A stretch of DNA of 64,000 bases, taken from Styela clava (Eukaryota; Chordata; Ascidiacea; Stolidobranchia; Styelidae). The stretch lies in the NCBI RefSeq assembly GCF_964204865.1, contig NC_135250.1, positions 32,231,395 through 32,295,394 of the forward strand, written 5' to 3'. Shown piece by piece: positions 23,090 through 34,347 of the stretch. A program made the position numbers and the translations under genes. The notes under the pieces were generated by a model, which was given only the letters and a program-made list of their open reading frames with translations, was not told the origin of the DNA and did not search any database. Position 1 is the stretch's first letter. Every line of letters starts with the position of its first letter.

Positions 23090-25363
23090 TTTATTTTACT
23101 TAGCGATCTCACCGACCACTTTCCAGTAATGTGTACAATTTCGGGTATGAATATTGGCACAAAAACAAAGATCCGAATGAAGCGAGATATGACTAAATTT
23201 TGTAACGACTCTTTTAGATCTGAAATTGAATTAATGTGTAATAATTACATGAGTGTTACTCTTACTAGAGAAAATTTCAATAGCTCTTTTGATGATTTCC
23301 TGGTTCAAATGAAATGGTTAATAAACAAACACGCTCCATTAAGACCCCTATCACGAAGAGAAAATAAATTATACTCCAAACCGTGGATCACTAAGGGAAT
23401 TCGCAAGTCCATCATTCACAAAAATAATATGTTCAAAAAAAATTTTTTGAAAGGTAATACACTTCAGCGTCTCCACTTCAAAAAATATAAAAATATCTTA
23501 ATGCACTTGCAGAGAAAATCGAAACAACTGCATTATCGCTATGCCCTCGAGAATAACCGGGGAGATATCAAACAAACTTGGAAAACTATTAACGAGATCA
23601 TTAAGACTAAGTCCAGAGATGATACATCCATCTCAGAATTGAAACTCGAAAATGGTACCACAGTGACAGACCCCATCATGATGGCCAGTGAATTTAATGA
23701 ATTCTTCTCAACGGTAGGAAAGAAACTTGCGAATAACATCCCTGGTAGCTCTAACCCTTCTACCGATTTTTTGGGTGTTCCTCTGCAAAACACCTTTTTC
23801 CTGGAGCCAACGACACATACAGAGATTCTTCAAACCATATTGAACCTGAAAAATGGAAAAGCAGTTGGCCCAGATGGTATTCCAACTTACTTTCTAAAAC
23901 AAGTCGCTGATATCATATCGCCAACTCTGTGTCATTTTTTCAACTCATCTTTTAAATTAGGTATTTTTCCTTCATCGTTAAAGATTGCCAGAGTGAAACC
24001 AATATTTAAAAATGGCAAAAGAAATGACCCGTCAAATTACCGACCAATTTCCATTTTACCCTCCCTAGGCATCATTTTAGAAAAATTAGTTCATAGTCGA
24101 ATGCTGAATTTTTGTAAAAAATTTAACTTGATCAATAAATGTCAATTTGGATTCCAAAGCAATCACTCGACCAGCCACGCTATCTTGGACTTAACTTCAT
24201 TTATTTATGATAAACTTGACAAAGGGGAAATCGTCTGTTGTACTTTCTTAGATCTGAAAAAAGCTTTTGATACTGTCGACCATGCTATTCTCTCTCAAAA
24301 ACTTAGATATTTTGGCTTTCGAGGTGTCGCAGGCAAGTTATTAAATGATTACCTGTCCGGACGTTATCAATGTGTGGAGTTAGATTCTCACAGGTCTTCG
24401 TTATTACCCATCCATTACGGAATTCCACAAGGTAGCGTATTAGGACCTTTGAATTTTTTAATCTTCATAAACGATCTTTCAAATTGTTCAAATTTCTTGA
24501 GCAAACTCTTCGCCGATGATGCCTGTCTGCTCGACAGTGCAAAGAATCTAACCTCACTGCAAGCCGAGGTGAACACTGAAATTAACAAAGTGTATAATTG
24601 GATGGTATGCAATAAACTTACTGTGAATGTTAAAAAATCTAAAGTTATGTTGTTTGGTCCTAAAACTCGAACCAGACATGAAAACTTTTCAATTAAAATC
24701 AGGGGTGTCACACTCGAAATTGTCCACTCTTTCAAATATCTTGGGCTTCTTATCGACGACAAACTAAATTGGAACACTCATACTACTGAACTGCATAAGA
24801 GACTGTCAAGAGCAGTTGGAATCCTGGGTAAGCTCAGACATTACGTCCAGGACTCAACTCTCCGAACCATATACTTCGCACTTTTCCAGTCTCATATACA
24901 GTATGCTATAACTGCATGGGGCTCCGCCACCCAATCAGCGTTGCACAGTTTGGAAGTTTTACAAAATAGAGCAGTTAGAATTCTCTCTAGAGCACCCATT
25001 CGATCTAACTTAAACACCCTATACTATAAGACCAGGGTGTTAAAATTAGCCGATATCTATCAACTAGAGATTTCCAAGGTCATGCATCAGTTTCATAGCA
25101 ACCATTTGCCCGCTGCTTTCGACGATTATTTTGTTTCGCTCAGTAAAGTGCATGATCATAACACACGCTCTTCGACAAGGTCTAATTTATTTGTACCCAG
25201 ATTTTCTCTAAGCAAATCCCAAAACTCCTTGAAATATAAAGGTGTGGTAACTTGGAATAATATTCCCTTAAACTTACGTAACTGTGGTTATGACACTTTC
25301 AAATTCAAATACAAAAAATTCATGCGCTCCCTTTACCTTTCCACTGCCTCTACATCCAGTTGA
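23090..25363 (+). CDS. LINE ORF2 remnant: end of endonuclease plus reverse transcriptase
   Basis: The open frame runs from 22967, but LINE-like protein begins near 23090. It starts at LSDLTDHFPVMC, the last catalytic D-H motif of the apurinic-type endonuclease. The linker APLRPLSRRENKLY and the reverse transcriptase follow: NGKAVGPDGIPTYFLK, NYRPISILPS, FLDLKKAFDTVDHAIL, YGIPQGSVLGPLNF and the catalytic FADDA (codons 515-519 of the frame). The frame is unbroken to its stop, so the copy is young or under little decay. Without a working endonuclease it should be immobile. The first ~40 codons come from flanking accggta-rich sequence. Confidence 0.92.
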   Translation, partial: FILLSDLTDHFPVMCTISGMNIGTKTKIRMKRDMTKFCNDSFRSEIELMCNNYMSVTLTRENFNSSFDDFLVQMKWLINKHAPLRPLSRRENKLYSKPWITKGIRKSIIHKNNMFKKNFLKGNTLQRLHFKKYKNILMHLQRKSKQLHYRYALENNRGDIKQTWKTINEIIKTKSRDDTSISELKLENGTTVTDPIMMASEFNEFFSTVGKKLANNIPGSSNPSTDFLGVPLQNTFFLEPTTHTEILQTILNLKNGKAVGPDGIPTYFLKQVADIISPTLCHFFNSSFKLGIFPSSLKIARVKPIFKNGKRNDPSNYRPISILPSLGIILEKLVHSRMLNFCKKFNLINKCQFGFQSNHSTSHAILDLTSFIYDKLDKGEIVCCTFLDLKKAFDTVDHAILSQKLRYFGFRGVAGKLLNDYLSGRYQCVELDSHRSSLLPIHYGIPQGSVLGPLNFLIFINDLSNCSNFLSKLFADDACLLDSAKNLTSLQAEVNTEINKVYNWMVCNKLTVNVKKSKVMLFGPKTRTRHENFSIKIRGVTLEIVHSFKYLGLLIDDKLNWNTHTTELHKRLSRAVGILGKLRHYVQDSTLRTIYFALFQSHIQYAITAWGSATQSALHSLEVLQNRAVRILSRAPIRSNLNTLYYKTRVLKLADIYQLEISKVMHQFHSNHLPAAFDDYFVSLSKVHDHNTRSSTRSNLFVPRFSLSKSQNSLKYKGVVTWNNIPLNLRNCGYDTFKFKYKKFMRSLYLSTASTSS

Positions 25364-26624
25364 TGTGGTCCCAGCAAATCTTTTCGTCATTGCCAGCTCA
25401 TCATTTGTCTCGATCCAAATCACCTGTAACAAAACAATGTCTCGTGTAAATATTCGTATTGTATTTTAGCTTATAATTTTAATTGTGTATTCCATACTGA
25501 TGGGCACAAGCCACTTGACAAGTGTTTCTGTCACCAACACATTGTGGGTTGAGGTAAAGCCAAAAATTATATTACTAAAATTATATAACAAAAAAATATT
25601 GCAGGCTTTTTGCCCTACTATTGAGCCCGCTCCTCAATGATCTTGGTCTCCTATTTAGTGTGTAATTTCTTGATATCTATTCTGTTAACTGCCAATGACA
25701 AATTCATGCCTACAGTCCAATGCCCATAAATACACTTATTGTTACCATGCCATTTTACATGCCTCAACTGGGATCCAAACTTAATTGGCATCCTCCTGAT
25801 TACTTTCATTATGGGCAGTCAAGCCTAATGTTGTATTTGTTTTTACTATTTATAATGCCTCGGTAACAGTGATCCAGGTCAATTGTTTTTATCCTTTTGA
25901 TTAACTTAATTTTTTTTTTTTTAATTTTCCTAGTCTACTTCTATGGTATGATACTCACTTCATTGTGTTGTATTAATACTGCTGAATATTTCGATGTATA
26001 TTTTCCTCATGTCTATACAATTCCCGTATGTGAATCTTTGACTCCAGCATCAAAACACTTGTTAGTCCAGGTCAACATTTTAGCTTTCACACTACCAGCT
26101 TGTTTCTGCCTCAAAGTGTCAATATTTTGTTATTTGCATACTTGATTGGTACGGTATTCTATACTTTTACAATTTGTGTACTCTTAACATCCAGTTTTAT
26201 TTCAATCTGGAGACTTATATGCACACAATCGACTTGTGTTGCACTTTACCGTAGCCGAACTATTTACCTGCCATGACCACACTGCAAGTGTGTTTGGTTC
26301 ACTTAATAATTTCCATGGTTACCTAGACTGTGGTGCATGGAGTCGATTTTCTTATTTTTAAACGGCGATTGCTTGGTTTTTACCGGGTCGCCTTGACGCA
26401 TCGATTGCGTTTCTTTATTTATTTATTAAGTAATATATTTTGTTCGATTTAATTATATTTATCACGTTTTTGTTAGACTTCCCCGTGGGTGCCGCCGCTC
26501 GATAACCAGAATTGGTTTTCGGCGTCTCCTTTCACCCTGGAATGCGGTCTTTTATATTTTCTTTATTTGTGTATGTAAAATTCGTACTTTCAGCTTGGTG
26601 AAGAAATAAATTACTGATTACTGA
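25364..26624 (+). other. 3' UTR and tail of the truncated LINE
   Basis: Non-coding, T-rich, ending in aagaaataaattactgattactga. The terminal heptamer repeat is the probable start site for target-primed reverse transcription. Confidence 0.6.
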
Positions 26625-26963
26625 ATCGCGCGCCCATTTCTTCGCATAATGGCGTGTTTCGTTGAAGGCCAATGGACCTTTCCCCGACCTTTGACCTTTA
26701 TTGTTATGATTTTGGTCGCTCAGACAAACATTGCAAATATTCAGGCTTGTGTAGGGCGATAGAGTGGTACGTTGCTCGTTTTAAAGGCCTTCGAATGGCA
26801 TTTCACTGGTGATAGCGGTATTTTCGTGCTTCTAAAGTTATAACATATTGTCAAGTGATCTATTATTAACGTTATTCCGCCTTCACATTGCCGTTAACGT
26901 ACCTAACTTAGTTCTAAAAGCTCATTTAACATACAAAAATGGAATCACTCAGAGATGACTTTT

Positions 26964-27100
26964 CTATGACTTGGTTTTCCAAGAACTTTTCTTTCCACCA
27001 GTTGGAGAAGGATACAAGGATACAAAACTTTTCATTGAAAGGTGATATTTAAACTTATATGGTTGAAGAATCTCAGAGGGTGGTGATAGCACTGGGAGAC
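26964..27100 (-). CDS. Possible terminal exon of an unidentified gene
   Basis: An acceptor cacgcag|GTCTCC opens a phase-1 frame of 44 codons (VLSPPSEILQPYKFKYHLSM then a lysine/serine-rich end SSWKTKS) closing in TAG. Coding-like composition, no family recognised. It may follow the candidate exon at 27369-27477. Confidence 0.35.
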
Positions 27101-27368
27101 CTGCGTGACTACCGGTACGGTACCATATCCCATAGTTCATAGACTGATAGATAGCGTCCAAGTTAGGGCTGAATTGGTGGGTTTAGTATAGGAACAAATG
27201 AAATGCAGGGGCAGTTTAAAAAGTCTTTTAGATACATTTTTGGAAACATTGCACAAACTACAGAAATCTGTAATTCTGAACAGGTGAATATTTTTTTCAG
27301 ATACCGGTACATTCATGATGTTTCAGTCGTCCATCTTGGTTCAACGCTAGATTTCAAAGCCAAGTGCG

Positions 27369-27477
27369 TTAGATAAGTTCAGGAGTCTCTGCCACCACAT
27401 CATCCTCGAATAGTGGTGTCGCTGGATAGTCACCAAGTCTCTGATGCAATTTGTACATGCTAGGAACAGTGAGGGCA
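27369..27477 (-). CDS. Possible terminal or alternative exon
   Basis: After a weak acceptor (aactcaag) the phase-2 frame reads ALTVPSMYKLHQRLGDYPAT and an acidic end (FEDDVVAETPELI) closing in TAA. An internal donor CTTG|GTGACT in phase 1 would instead splice it into the exon at 27100. No family recognised. Confidence 0.35.
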
Positions 27478-27659
27478 CTTGAGTTTATGTCGTATCATAG
27501 AAACACAGATTTATTAGCTCAGTAAGATGGGTGCAAATATACTATTGAAAGATTAGATTCAACAGGTTTATTGAGGTATTATGATCGATTACATACCACA
27601 TAAAATTACAAGACCAATAATGTTATAGTGATAAACATGGTTGAAATGGACTAACCAAG

Positions 27660-27743
27660 ACTATCCAACAGATGAAATTGAGAGGATTAAAAGATTTTCC
27701 GCTGAGCCAAGCATGTACAAGCCTTCCCCAGCATTGATAACAA
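27660..27743 (-). CDS. Possible short exon
   Basis: A strong polypyrimidine acceptor (ttttttccctccatatag) precedes VVINAGEGLYMLGSAENLLI and the frame stops soon after. No clear donor. It may be a terminal exon or a relic. Confidence 0.3.
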
Positions 27744-28103
27744 CCTATATGGAGGGAAAAAAATAGATCCAACAGTTGTCGTTTGTAGTTGGTGCTAATC
27801 CCACAAAGTTAGATCGAGCCAGAGTTCCAATCATACCGGTTCAACCACAAACAGTCGGTTATGTGATAGTCAGACGGCCAAACACTCACCACTTGGTTCG
27901 GTTCTAAGATTTACCAGGTGATTATGAACAAGTTGTGATTTATATGACAGTGATAAATGCAAAACAACCTAACAAAATAAGGATATTTATCACACACTAC
28001 AAATACTACCAAGTGCAGGGCCAACTTCTGGTATCAGGAGCAGCTTGGTGTGACTTTTCAGTTGCAGTTCCGATTCTGAATCTTGTTAATTCTTTCGTGC
28101 CCT

Positions 28104-28109
28104 TTTATT
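28104..28109 (-). terminator. Poly(A) signal for the small secreted gene
   Basis: AATAAA on the minus strand about 150 bases past the stop codon. Confidence 0.4.
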
Positions 28110-28258
28110 AATATTATTTCTTTTTCTGGTAGGTAGTCGCATACTTTTTGAAATCTATTTTAAGTTATGCTCGACTTCCACTTTTCTCAGCATTTTGATT
28201 GTATGTTGACTTTTTGTGTTGTTTTATGCCAGAGAAATAAAATGATGATGATGCTTGC

Positions 28259-28426
28259 CTACATTTTTCTGCTGTCTGACAAGGCGCTGTCTTTTTCATC
28301 AGCGGCACTTGAGGTAGTTTCAACTAAAGAGTCTGGGAGCAGATCTGGTTGGATCCCTGACAATCCTTTCTCACTTTCGTCAGATTCACATGTCTCTGTA
28401 TCAAATGAAGTATCTGGTGACAGATC
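28259..28426 (-). CDS. Acidic terminal exon of the small secreted protein
   Basis: Acceptor atttaacag|GATCTG, 55 codons and TAG. Rich in D, E and S with one cysteine. Confidence 0.55.
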   Translation of the reverse strand, partial: DLSPDTSFDTETCESDESEKGLSGIQPDLLPDSLVETTSSAADEKDSALSDSRKM

Positions 28427-29203
28427 CTGTTAAATTATGATCCAAAGTTAAATTATGGTATGAGTAATCCTTACCTCACAATGGTGGTTGATGGTGCTTT
28501 TTCGTTGGGCGACAAGAATCTGATATAGGGTCAGGGTATTCATCAGTTGGTCCATCGCCTCCATGAAAATGCATGATGGAACGCATTGCTTGTATGAAAA
28601 TTTATTTCATATAAGAATTAACATATTGAATATATCATAGGTATTGAAAACAATATTTATGTTGGCCTACCTTGGTACACACGAAGGTCTACCTTGGTAC
28701 GCACGAAGGTATTTCTGGTGATTTTTCCTAGATTGAATATACTGCGAGGCCTGTTGCATTCCTTTATCCACCTCATTTCTTTTTGGCAGTCAATATGTGG
28801 CTTCGGAAAAGGCACAAATCCTACTTCAATTGAACAGCGGGGGTACCGTAATCAGTAATTTATTTTATCACCAAGAAATACACACTGTACATACAGAACG
28901 AGATAAGAAAAGAGAGGAAAATAATGCATTTCAGGGTGAAAGGGGACGCGATAAACCAGCATTGGTTATCGAGCAACGACACCTATGAATAGTCTAACAT
29001 TGGGTTATACAAGAACAAAAATCGAACTAAATATAGTACTAAAGTGAGGAGTCGGACGCCAAAATACTAACATTGGCAGAAATATGTTTAAAAAGACCGG
29101 ATGTTTCCGGACTCACTAAGCAAACGACTCCGAACGTCGACTGGCAGATAACCATGACAACTACGGCACAAATACGGTAACGTCTAAGTGACTGGAGCAC
29201 CAT
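28259..29203 (-). CDS. Small predicted secreted protein, complete three-exon model
   Basis: Three minus-strand exons join in phase 0 into a 122-residue protein: 29203-29117, 28588-28475 and 28426-28259 with stop. Exon 1 (29 codons) has a strong start context (A at -3, G at +4) and looks like a signal peptide: basic MVLQSLRRYR, then hydrophobic ICAVVVMVICQSTFGVVCL. Exon 2 has closely spaced cysteines (QCVPSC) and an amphipathic helix (MDQLMNTLTLYQILVAQRK). Exon 3 is acidic and serine-rich (DTETCESDESEKG) and ends in SDSRKM. There is no second membrane segment, so secretion is inferred. I recognise no family. Introns use GTGAGT and GTAAGG donors. A poly(A) signal lies at 28104-28109. Confidence 0.55.
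28475..28588 (-). CDS. Cysteine-containing middle exon of the small secreted protein
   Basis: 38 codons between the acceptor tttcatacaag|CAATGC and donor TGTGAG|GTAAGG. Cysteines fall at the start (QCVPSC) and near the end (NHHCE). Confidence 0.55.
29117..29203 (-). CDS. Signal-peptide exon of the small secreted protein
   Basis: ATG at 29203 to the donor TGCTTA|GTGAGT, 29 codons, phase 0. The charge and hydrophobicity pattern is that of a secretory leader. Confidence 0.5.
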
Positions 29204-30170
29204 ATTGCAAGCTGAGTTGGACGGTACCGGCACTGTGCTGATGCATGGTTCATAAAGGCTGGGGACGAATTTGTACACGAGGATATTATGAAGAGAGAAA
29301 AAAGAATAAAATGTATCTACAGGTTTGGGCAACGGATTAAGAGATCACTAAACCAGGTAATTGCATTGAGTTACATTACTTACAAATAGTCATTTTGTGT
29401 GGCATAAATATAACTAATTTCAGAATTTTAAATCACAACGGTTCTGAAGTGCGATCGAATAGGTCATGTAGAATATAGAAATCATTGAATTAAAAAAATG
29501 TATATACACAACTGTTCAACAGTTCAATAGGACGGTTCATGCAGAATTTATGTCAATAAATTACATAAATTTAAAATCACAACAGTACAATAGCCTATTA
29601 TGATAAGCCAATTCATGCAGAATATATAAGTCACTCAATTATAAAAATAGAAAATTCACAGAATTACAAACATATAAAATAAATATACTAATAGTACGGG
29701 TCAGTAGGACAGCTGTAGTAGCTGATCAACATAATCCCATTTTGGCCTAGACTGTGCTGTCAAATCTACTGGAACCAGAATCCTGGCATATGCAGCGTTT
29801 ACACATAGTTAGTCTACCAAAATAATTCACTAATAGATTCTGTTTAATAAAAATGCAACATCGTATCGAAAACAAATTCTTTTTTTTCTAACATACGGTA
29901 GGCTACCGGTACCTTTGATTGCATCAGCATGATTGTCTACTATTTTTTGGTTCGAAATAGCAGTTGTGACCTGTACAGTACCGTAACCTGTAAGGTGCCT
30001 GCAACGGGTACAGCCCTTTAGTATAGTATAGATATATAGATTTCGTGAACGTGATTTGCAACAAGTAACATACAGTATTACAGCTTTCTAATTCTCGCAG
30101 CCCTGTAAAGAAAAAAAAACGAAAAAAAGGACAAATATCTGCCTAAACCGCCAGCAACCTGTGCGGAACG
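29204..30170. other. Upstream region of the small secreted gene; no other gene seen
   Basis: AT-rich, with several taccggta words near 29225 and 29910. I could not identify a TATA box with confidence. Confidence 0.3.
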
Positions 30171-30239
30171 CGTCCAAAGTTGTCTGAGCGACTTTTCAGC
30201 GGAGAATGTTTGTTTACATCTGCTCGATTGTGATTGGTT

Positions 30240-30370
30240 GAAAATACGGATGTTTTGATGTCGGGGAAAGGTCCATCATGGCCTTACCATGGTAAATGGT
30301 TGTAAAACCGCGTACAACGGTTGCCGGCGGATTATAACGTTGGCCCAACGTAGTTGTGCTATCTGGGAGT
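30240..30370. mobile_element. Inverted-end element fragment
   Basis: It ends in ccaacgtagttgtgctatct + ggg, the complement of the element start at 18695. The inside (catggccttaccatgg, gtacaacggttgcc) has the same GC-rich style. A separate copy is the simplest reading. One large element spanning 18.7-30.4 kb is the alternative. Confidence 0.5.
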
Positions 30371-30854
30371 ATAGGAAGAATTTTTCAGGGGTCGAAGGTC
30401 GGGAAAAAGTCCATTGTTCTACATCAGCATATTGAAAACTGTGGAAATACACAATTGGGCAAAAGGCTTCAAATGTGACAAATCATGTGGTTTTCGTACT
30501 TAGTAAAATTGTTGGCTTTTTGTGTCTTGATTTGGCCTTTTTTAATCGCTGGCAACCCTATTTTTCACTATAATATTTATATTATCGAATTAAAATTTCA
30601 TTAACTTAAAAGGGTTACATGAATTTTTCTGCTGAATTCAACCAATATTAGAACGCAGTTTAAATTCAATATTCCGAAAATATTACAGAGTGTATATGGC
30701 ATAGTGAACTATTCCATTTTGATTAAAAATTCTATCTCAGTTCCTGTTCTTAATTACAAAAATGAAAATTTTCTAACAATTTTACCATGTCGAACTCGTT
30801 TACTCGCATTCCCAAATTTCATTTCTTGATATTTTATTTCCTCGATAAATCCAG

Positions 30855-30966
30855 ACGAAGACTCCGCATATACGCCATAAGCCATCGCCTTGACTGCAAC
30901 GAGCCAACAAACGGGAGAAAACTTCTCGAAGGCCTTGAAGAGCCTTTTTTTTTTATTCCGGACAAG
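30855..30966 (+). CDS. Possible plus-strand exon
   Basis: Between gataaatccag|ACGAAG and GACAAG|GTAACA a frame reads LRIYAISHRLDCNEPTNGRK and then a short acidic stretch. Coding-like but isolated, with no family recognised. Confidence 0.25.
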
Positions 30967-31019
30967 GTAACAACGACCACTCTCCTGAGCTAGTTTGAGT
31001 AGTTAGCAAAGATAAGTCA

Positions 31020-34000
31020 TTAGTTTTCTTTATATCTCCTTTATTACTTTTCACCTACGCTCCCTGTTGTGTTGAATTAACATTAGCCAAGCAATAGAAT
31101 AAAACATTACACAACCACCAGTTTTCTCCCGTTAATTTCAGACAACAAATATTTTATAAAAGATGTGGGAGGAGTCTTATCTGGTGACGAACCCTAATCT
31201 TTAGAATACGAAGTGAAAAATGTAACGATAACATGAAATTTGAAATAACGCAAGGCTGATGATTTATATTCCATGCTACCTATATTGGTTCCAACTTTTG
31301 ATACACACAGAATTTTCGTAATTTGAAACATGTGACAACTGCTAATGTAGACGGCGGACCCAGTGATCCCCCCCCCCTCCCTCCTACAGGGGGTGAACAC
31401 CCTCCCCCCCCCCTAAAATTTCAAACACCCCCCCTAATTTTGAGGTGCAATTCCACACTGTTATTCCCAGGTGCGATTCCACACTGTAATTCCTAACTCA
31501 ATTATAATTGTATTCAAATACAAGAGAGCTACGCACAAATATATGGACACGTTAGACCAGAGCGAATCAGTCCTTACCGGTACCTTTGACGCTACCGGTA
31601 CCCTCAAAAAAGTTCTGAATTTCCAGTAGCAAGAATTTTGCAGAATCAAAACGTACAGCCAGTCATGACACTGACTAAAATCCGTGTTCCCATGGATAAA
31701 AATATTACAGCAAAATTTTAGACGAAATATCAAATTTCATAGAATTCACGCAAAATTTTGAAATAAATAAAAATAATAGCCTTCTAGCGAAAAAATGAAT
31801 CTTTAACCACTGAAAATTTCAAAGCAATTGGTCCAGTATTCGAAGAAAAAAGCGACTTTTTAAAAACGTGTCAAAGAACAAGAACAACAACATAATATTG
31901 AAACGATCGTTATGTCCACTACGTGTCCAATAACGACTATGGCATATTTATCAGTGTAGATGAGGGGTTCCAAACCGCAGTCTGCGGGCCAATTACGGTC
32001 TATCCTTACATCATTATCACAGTTTAAGCACGTTTATTTCGTAACAATTGAATTATACCGGTATCTTATGTATACGTATGGGTATTAGGATTTCACACCG
32101 CAGTATTTTAGATATCAGCCGTATATTAAGAACGCTTGAAGATGTCACAAAACGAAACCTAGGCACTGAAAACAGACGTTTTTTTAGATGAATGGCGGCG
32201 TGTTTATTTCTTTATTGGAAAGAGTCAAACTTCAGCGAAACAACATTATGCGCCATTATGATCAGTTGACGCGCGTATTTCAAAATTTAATTCATTGCTT
32301 AATTCATACAAAAGTCAAACAAACATGTTCAAAAAATGTGACATGTGTAACAAAACAAGCCATAAGTAGCCATTCATACGATGCCATATGCTAGATGAGC
32401 AAGTAACTTCATTAGTCACTATCAGTTGCAAATTAATTGCTGAAAGCCGTGCTTGTTATTTATTTCTCGGGAATTCTATCATCTAAATATTATAATTATT
32501 AATTTCATTACATAACAAACTGCAATGCTAGGTGTATCTAAAATCAAGCTTAGAGCCTATTTTGGAGCTTATTTCTCAAAATTTTCTCAGGACGCTTAAG
32601 CGCGCCCTGAACCTCAGCCGTGTCGTCGCGTACTTTTTCTCGCTCTTCTTTTCTGGCCCTACAATTTGATTCTGCTGTGTATTTTGGCTCGCCGTCAATC
32701 AACTTGGGGAGCCCCTCATGTACATCGTTTCTTAAATACATACCAATTTTTTAACGATACAAATAGTTTCATTGCTAATAGCAAATTATTTACCACCCCC
32801 TAAATTTCGAAACACCCCCCCTAAAATGAAAAGCTGGGGAACATACTGGGCAGACCCGCTCTCCCCAGCGTCAAAACGACTTTACAACATATCTGAAAAA
32901 AGTTTTATATTTATTCACGATGCTACGAAGACTGTTCTCCACACTGCGCGTAAATCCCAAGAATTCAAGAACATCGCATTCGAACATCCCACACTGACAC
33001 GATGGAGATAGTTCTAGTGTGGAGGATTATCGATTGTGTCCGTACAAACGATGCGCAACTCCGGCATTTTTGTCCGAAGATCGTATTCGATAGCACGCTC
33101 CAATGCACATACTTGACGAGACGAAAACGAGCGGATGTGTGCTGCTTTCAAGGCGTAGCACGAATGGTGTTCGTGCCTGCTTTGACAGTTGTTGTCGATT
33201 TTAATGATATTTTTGAAAGTTGGGGTAAAAAGAAATCGGTAAAAGGTAAGGTGAATACTATTGTTGTATATCACACCCGGGCATCGCACTGTTAAGTACA
33301 TGTGGGAGAGCCAGCCTTTGTCAAATACTACGAAGTTATTAATTCAGTACGGTACGTAGTTGCCGATTTGCCGAAATTACATATTTACTTACCCCTTATG
33401 GTTTCAAATAGTTCATGCACCTCCAGTTAGATTTTTTTAATCAGTGAGGATATATACTCATTGTTGATTGCTGCTCATTGTAACATACTATTATATTGAA
33501 TCAAAGTGTTAACAAGTTCACCTAACATTTCACTCATACCGGTCTATATTGTATAGTCTGATTTCTCAAGTATTTGGAGCCACGAATGCTTGTAATTTTC
33601 TGACTAAACCCTTCCATTAGTTGGTTTATATACCAAATTCAGTAAAATATTTTTTAAATAAAACATGAGATATTGGATTTATTAGCTTTTCCATTCTGAA
33701 TCATATAGACTGCTTTATTTATTCTTAACGAAAATTAATAAATCTCCTCTCTTTCTTCAGATGTGAAAGTTGTGGACAAACCTGTCTAAGCATTGTGAGA
33801 CTCTTGCAGCACAAGAGGCAATAGCAGAAATAGTAAGTATATCAATCAAGAAATTAAGCCGACATAAAGCAAAACTTTCAACTATTCGTCTAATCTCAAT
33901 TTCCTGTTATTTATTCACAGGACAACTATAGCAAACGGGGAGATATCAGAAGTCTGGCGACATATCAGTGACAGTGTGATTCCAAGAAATATAATGCATT

Positions 34001-34347
34001 TGAAAATAGAAAATTGCAATAGAAAAACAACCTATGGAGGCATGCAAAGACATTTGACCCTCCGGTAGAGTTGTGTATGGCCCCCACATTCTGCAGGGCT
34101 TGAGGAAAATAACTAAAAATTCCAAAGCGTAAGATTGCATAAGCGGTCTTATTTGTAAAAAGGCACAAAACACGCCAGACATACTTAAAACAGCTTTGGA
34201 AATGAGGATTACGGGTACCTCACTGCACCTGTGTTATATTTGGTTCATCAACTTTTGGTAGTACTATAGAAGAAATTCCGGAAGGGGTATAATCATCATT
34301 CATGATAAAATACTATCATATATTTTTTGAACAACTTCAATCTAGAC
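31020..34347. other. Repeat-rich stretch without a supported gene
   Basis: C-rich words caccccccct and ccctaaa flank about 1.4 kb (31370-31440 and 32795-32825, same orientation). Inside is a minus-strand frame, 32550-32741, with a coding-like basic/acidic composition (RARKEEREKVRDDTAEVQGA). At 32900-33300 several long frames overlap on both strands in locally GC-richer DNA. I cannot decide which, if any, is translated. Confidence 0.3.

Larger units (their letters stand above)
23090..26624 (+). mobile_element. CR1/L2-like LINE, 5'-truncated
   Basis: A non-LTR retrotransposon of the Jockey superfamily that has lost ORF1 and most of the endonuclease, as happens when reverse transcription from the 3' end stops early. 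What remains is the end of the endonuclease, a complete reverse transcriptase frame, a ~1.26-kb 3' UTR and a short tail of ttactgattactga repeats after aagaaataaa. The other LINE in this window (37264-41963) has the same tail design with a different repeat, so the two are separate subfamilies. Confidence 0.9.

Noticed and set aside
24415..24777. Minus-strand frame inside the truncated LINE
   Set aside because: Antisense shadow of the reverse transcriptase.
33770..33840. C2H2 zinc finger exon (CESCGQTCLSIVRLLQHKR)
   Set aside because: A lone finger-like phrase with a stop two codons later and no neighbouring fingers.
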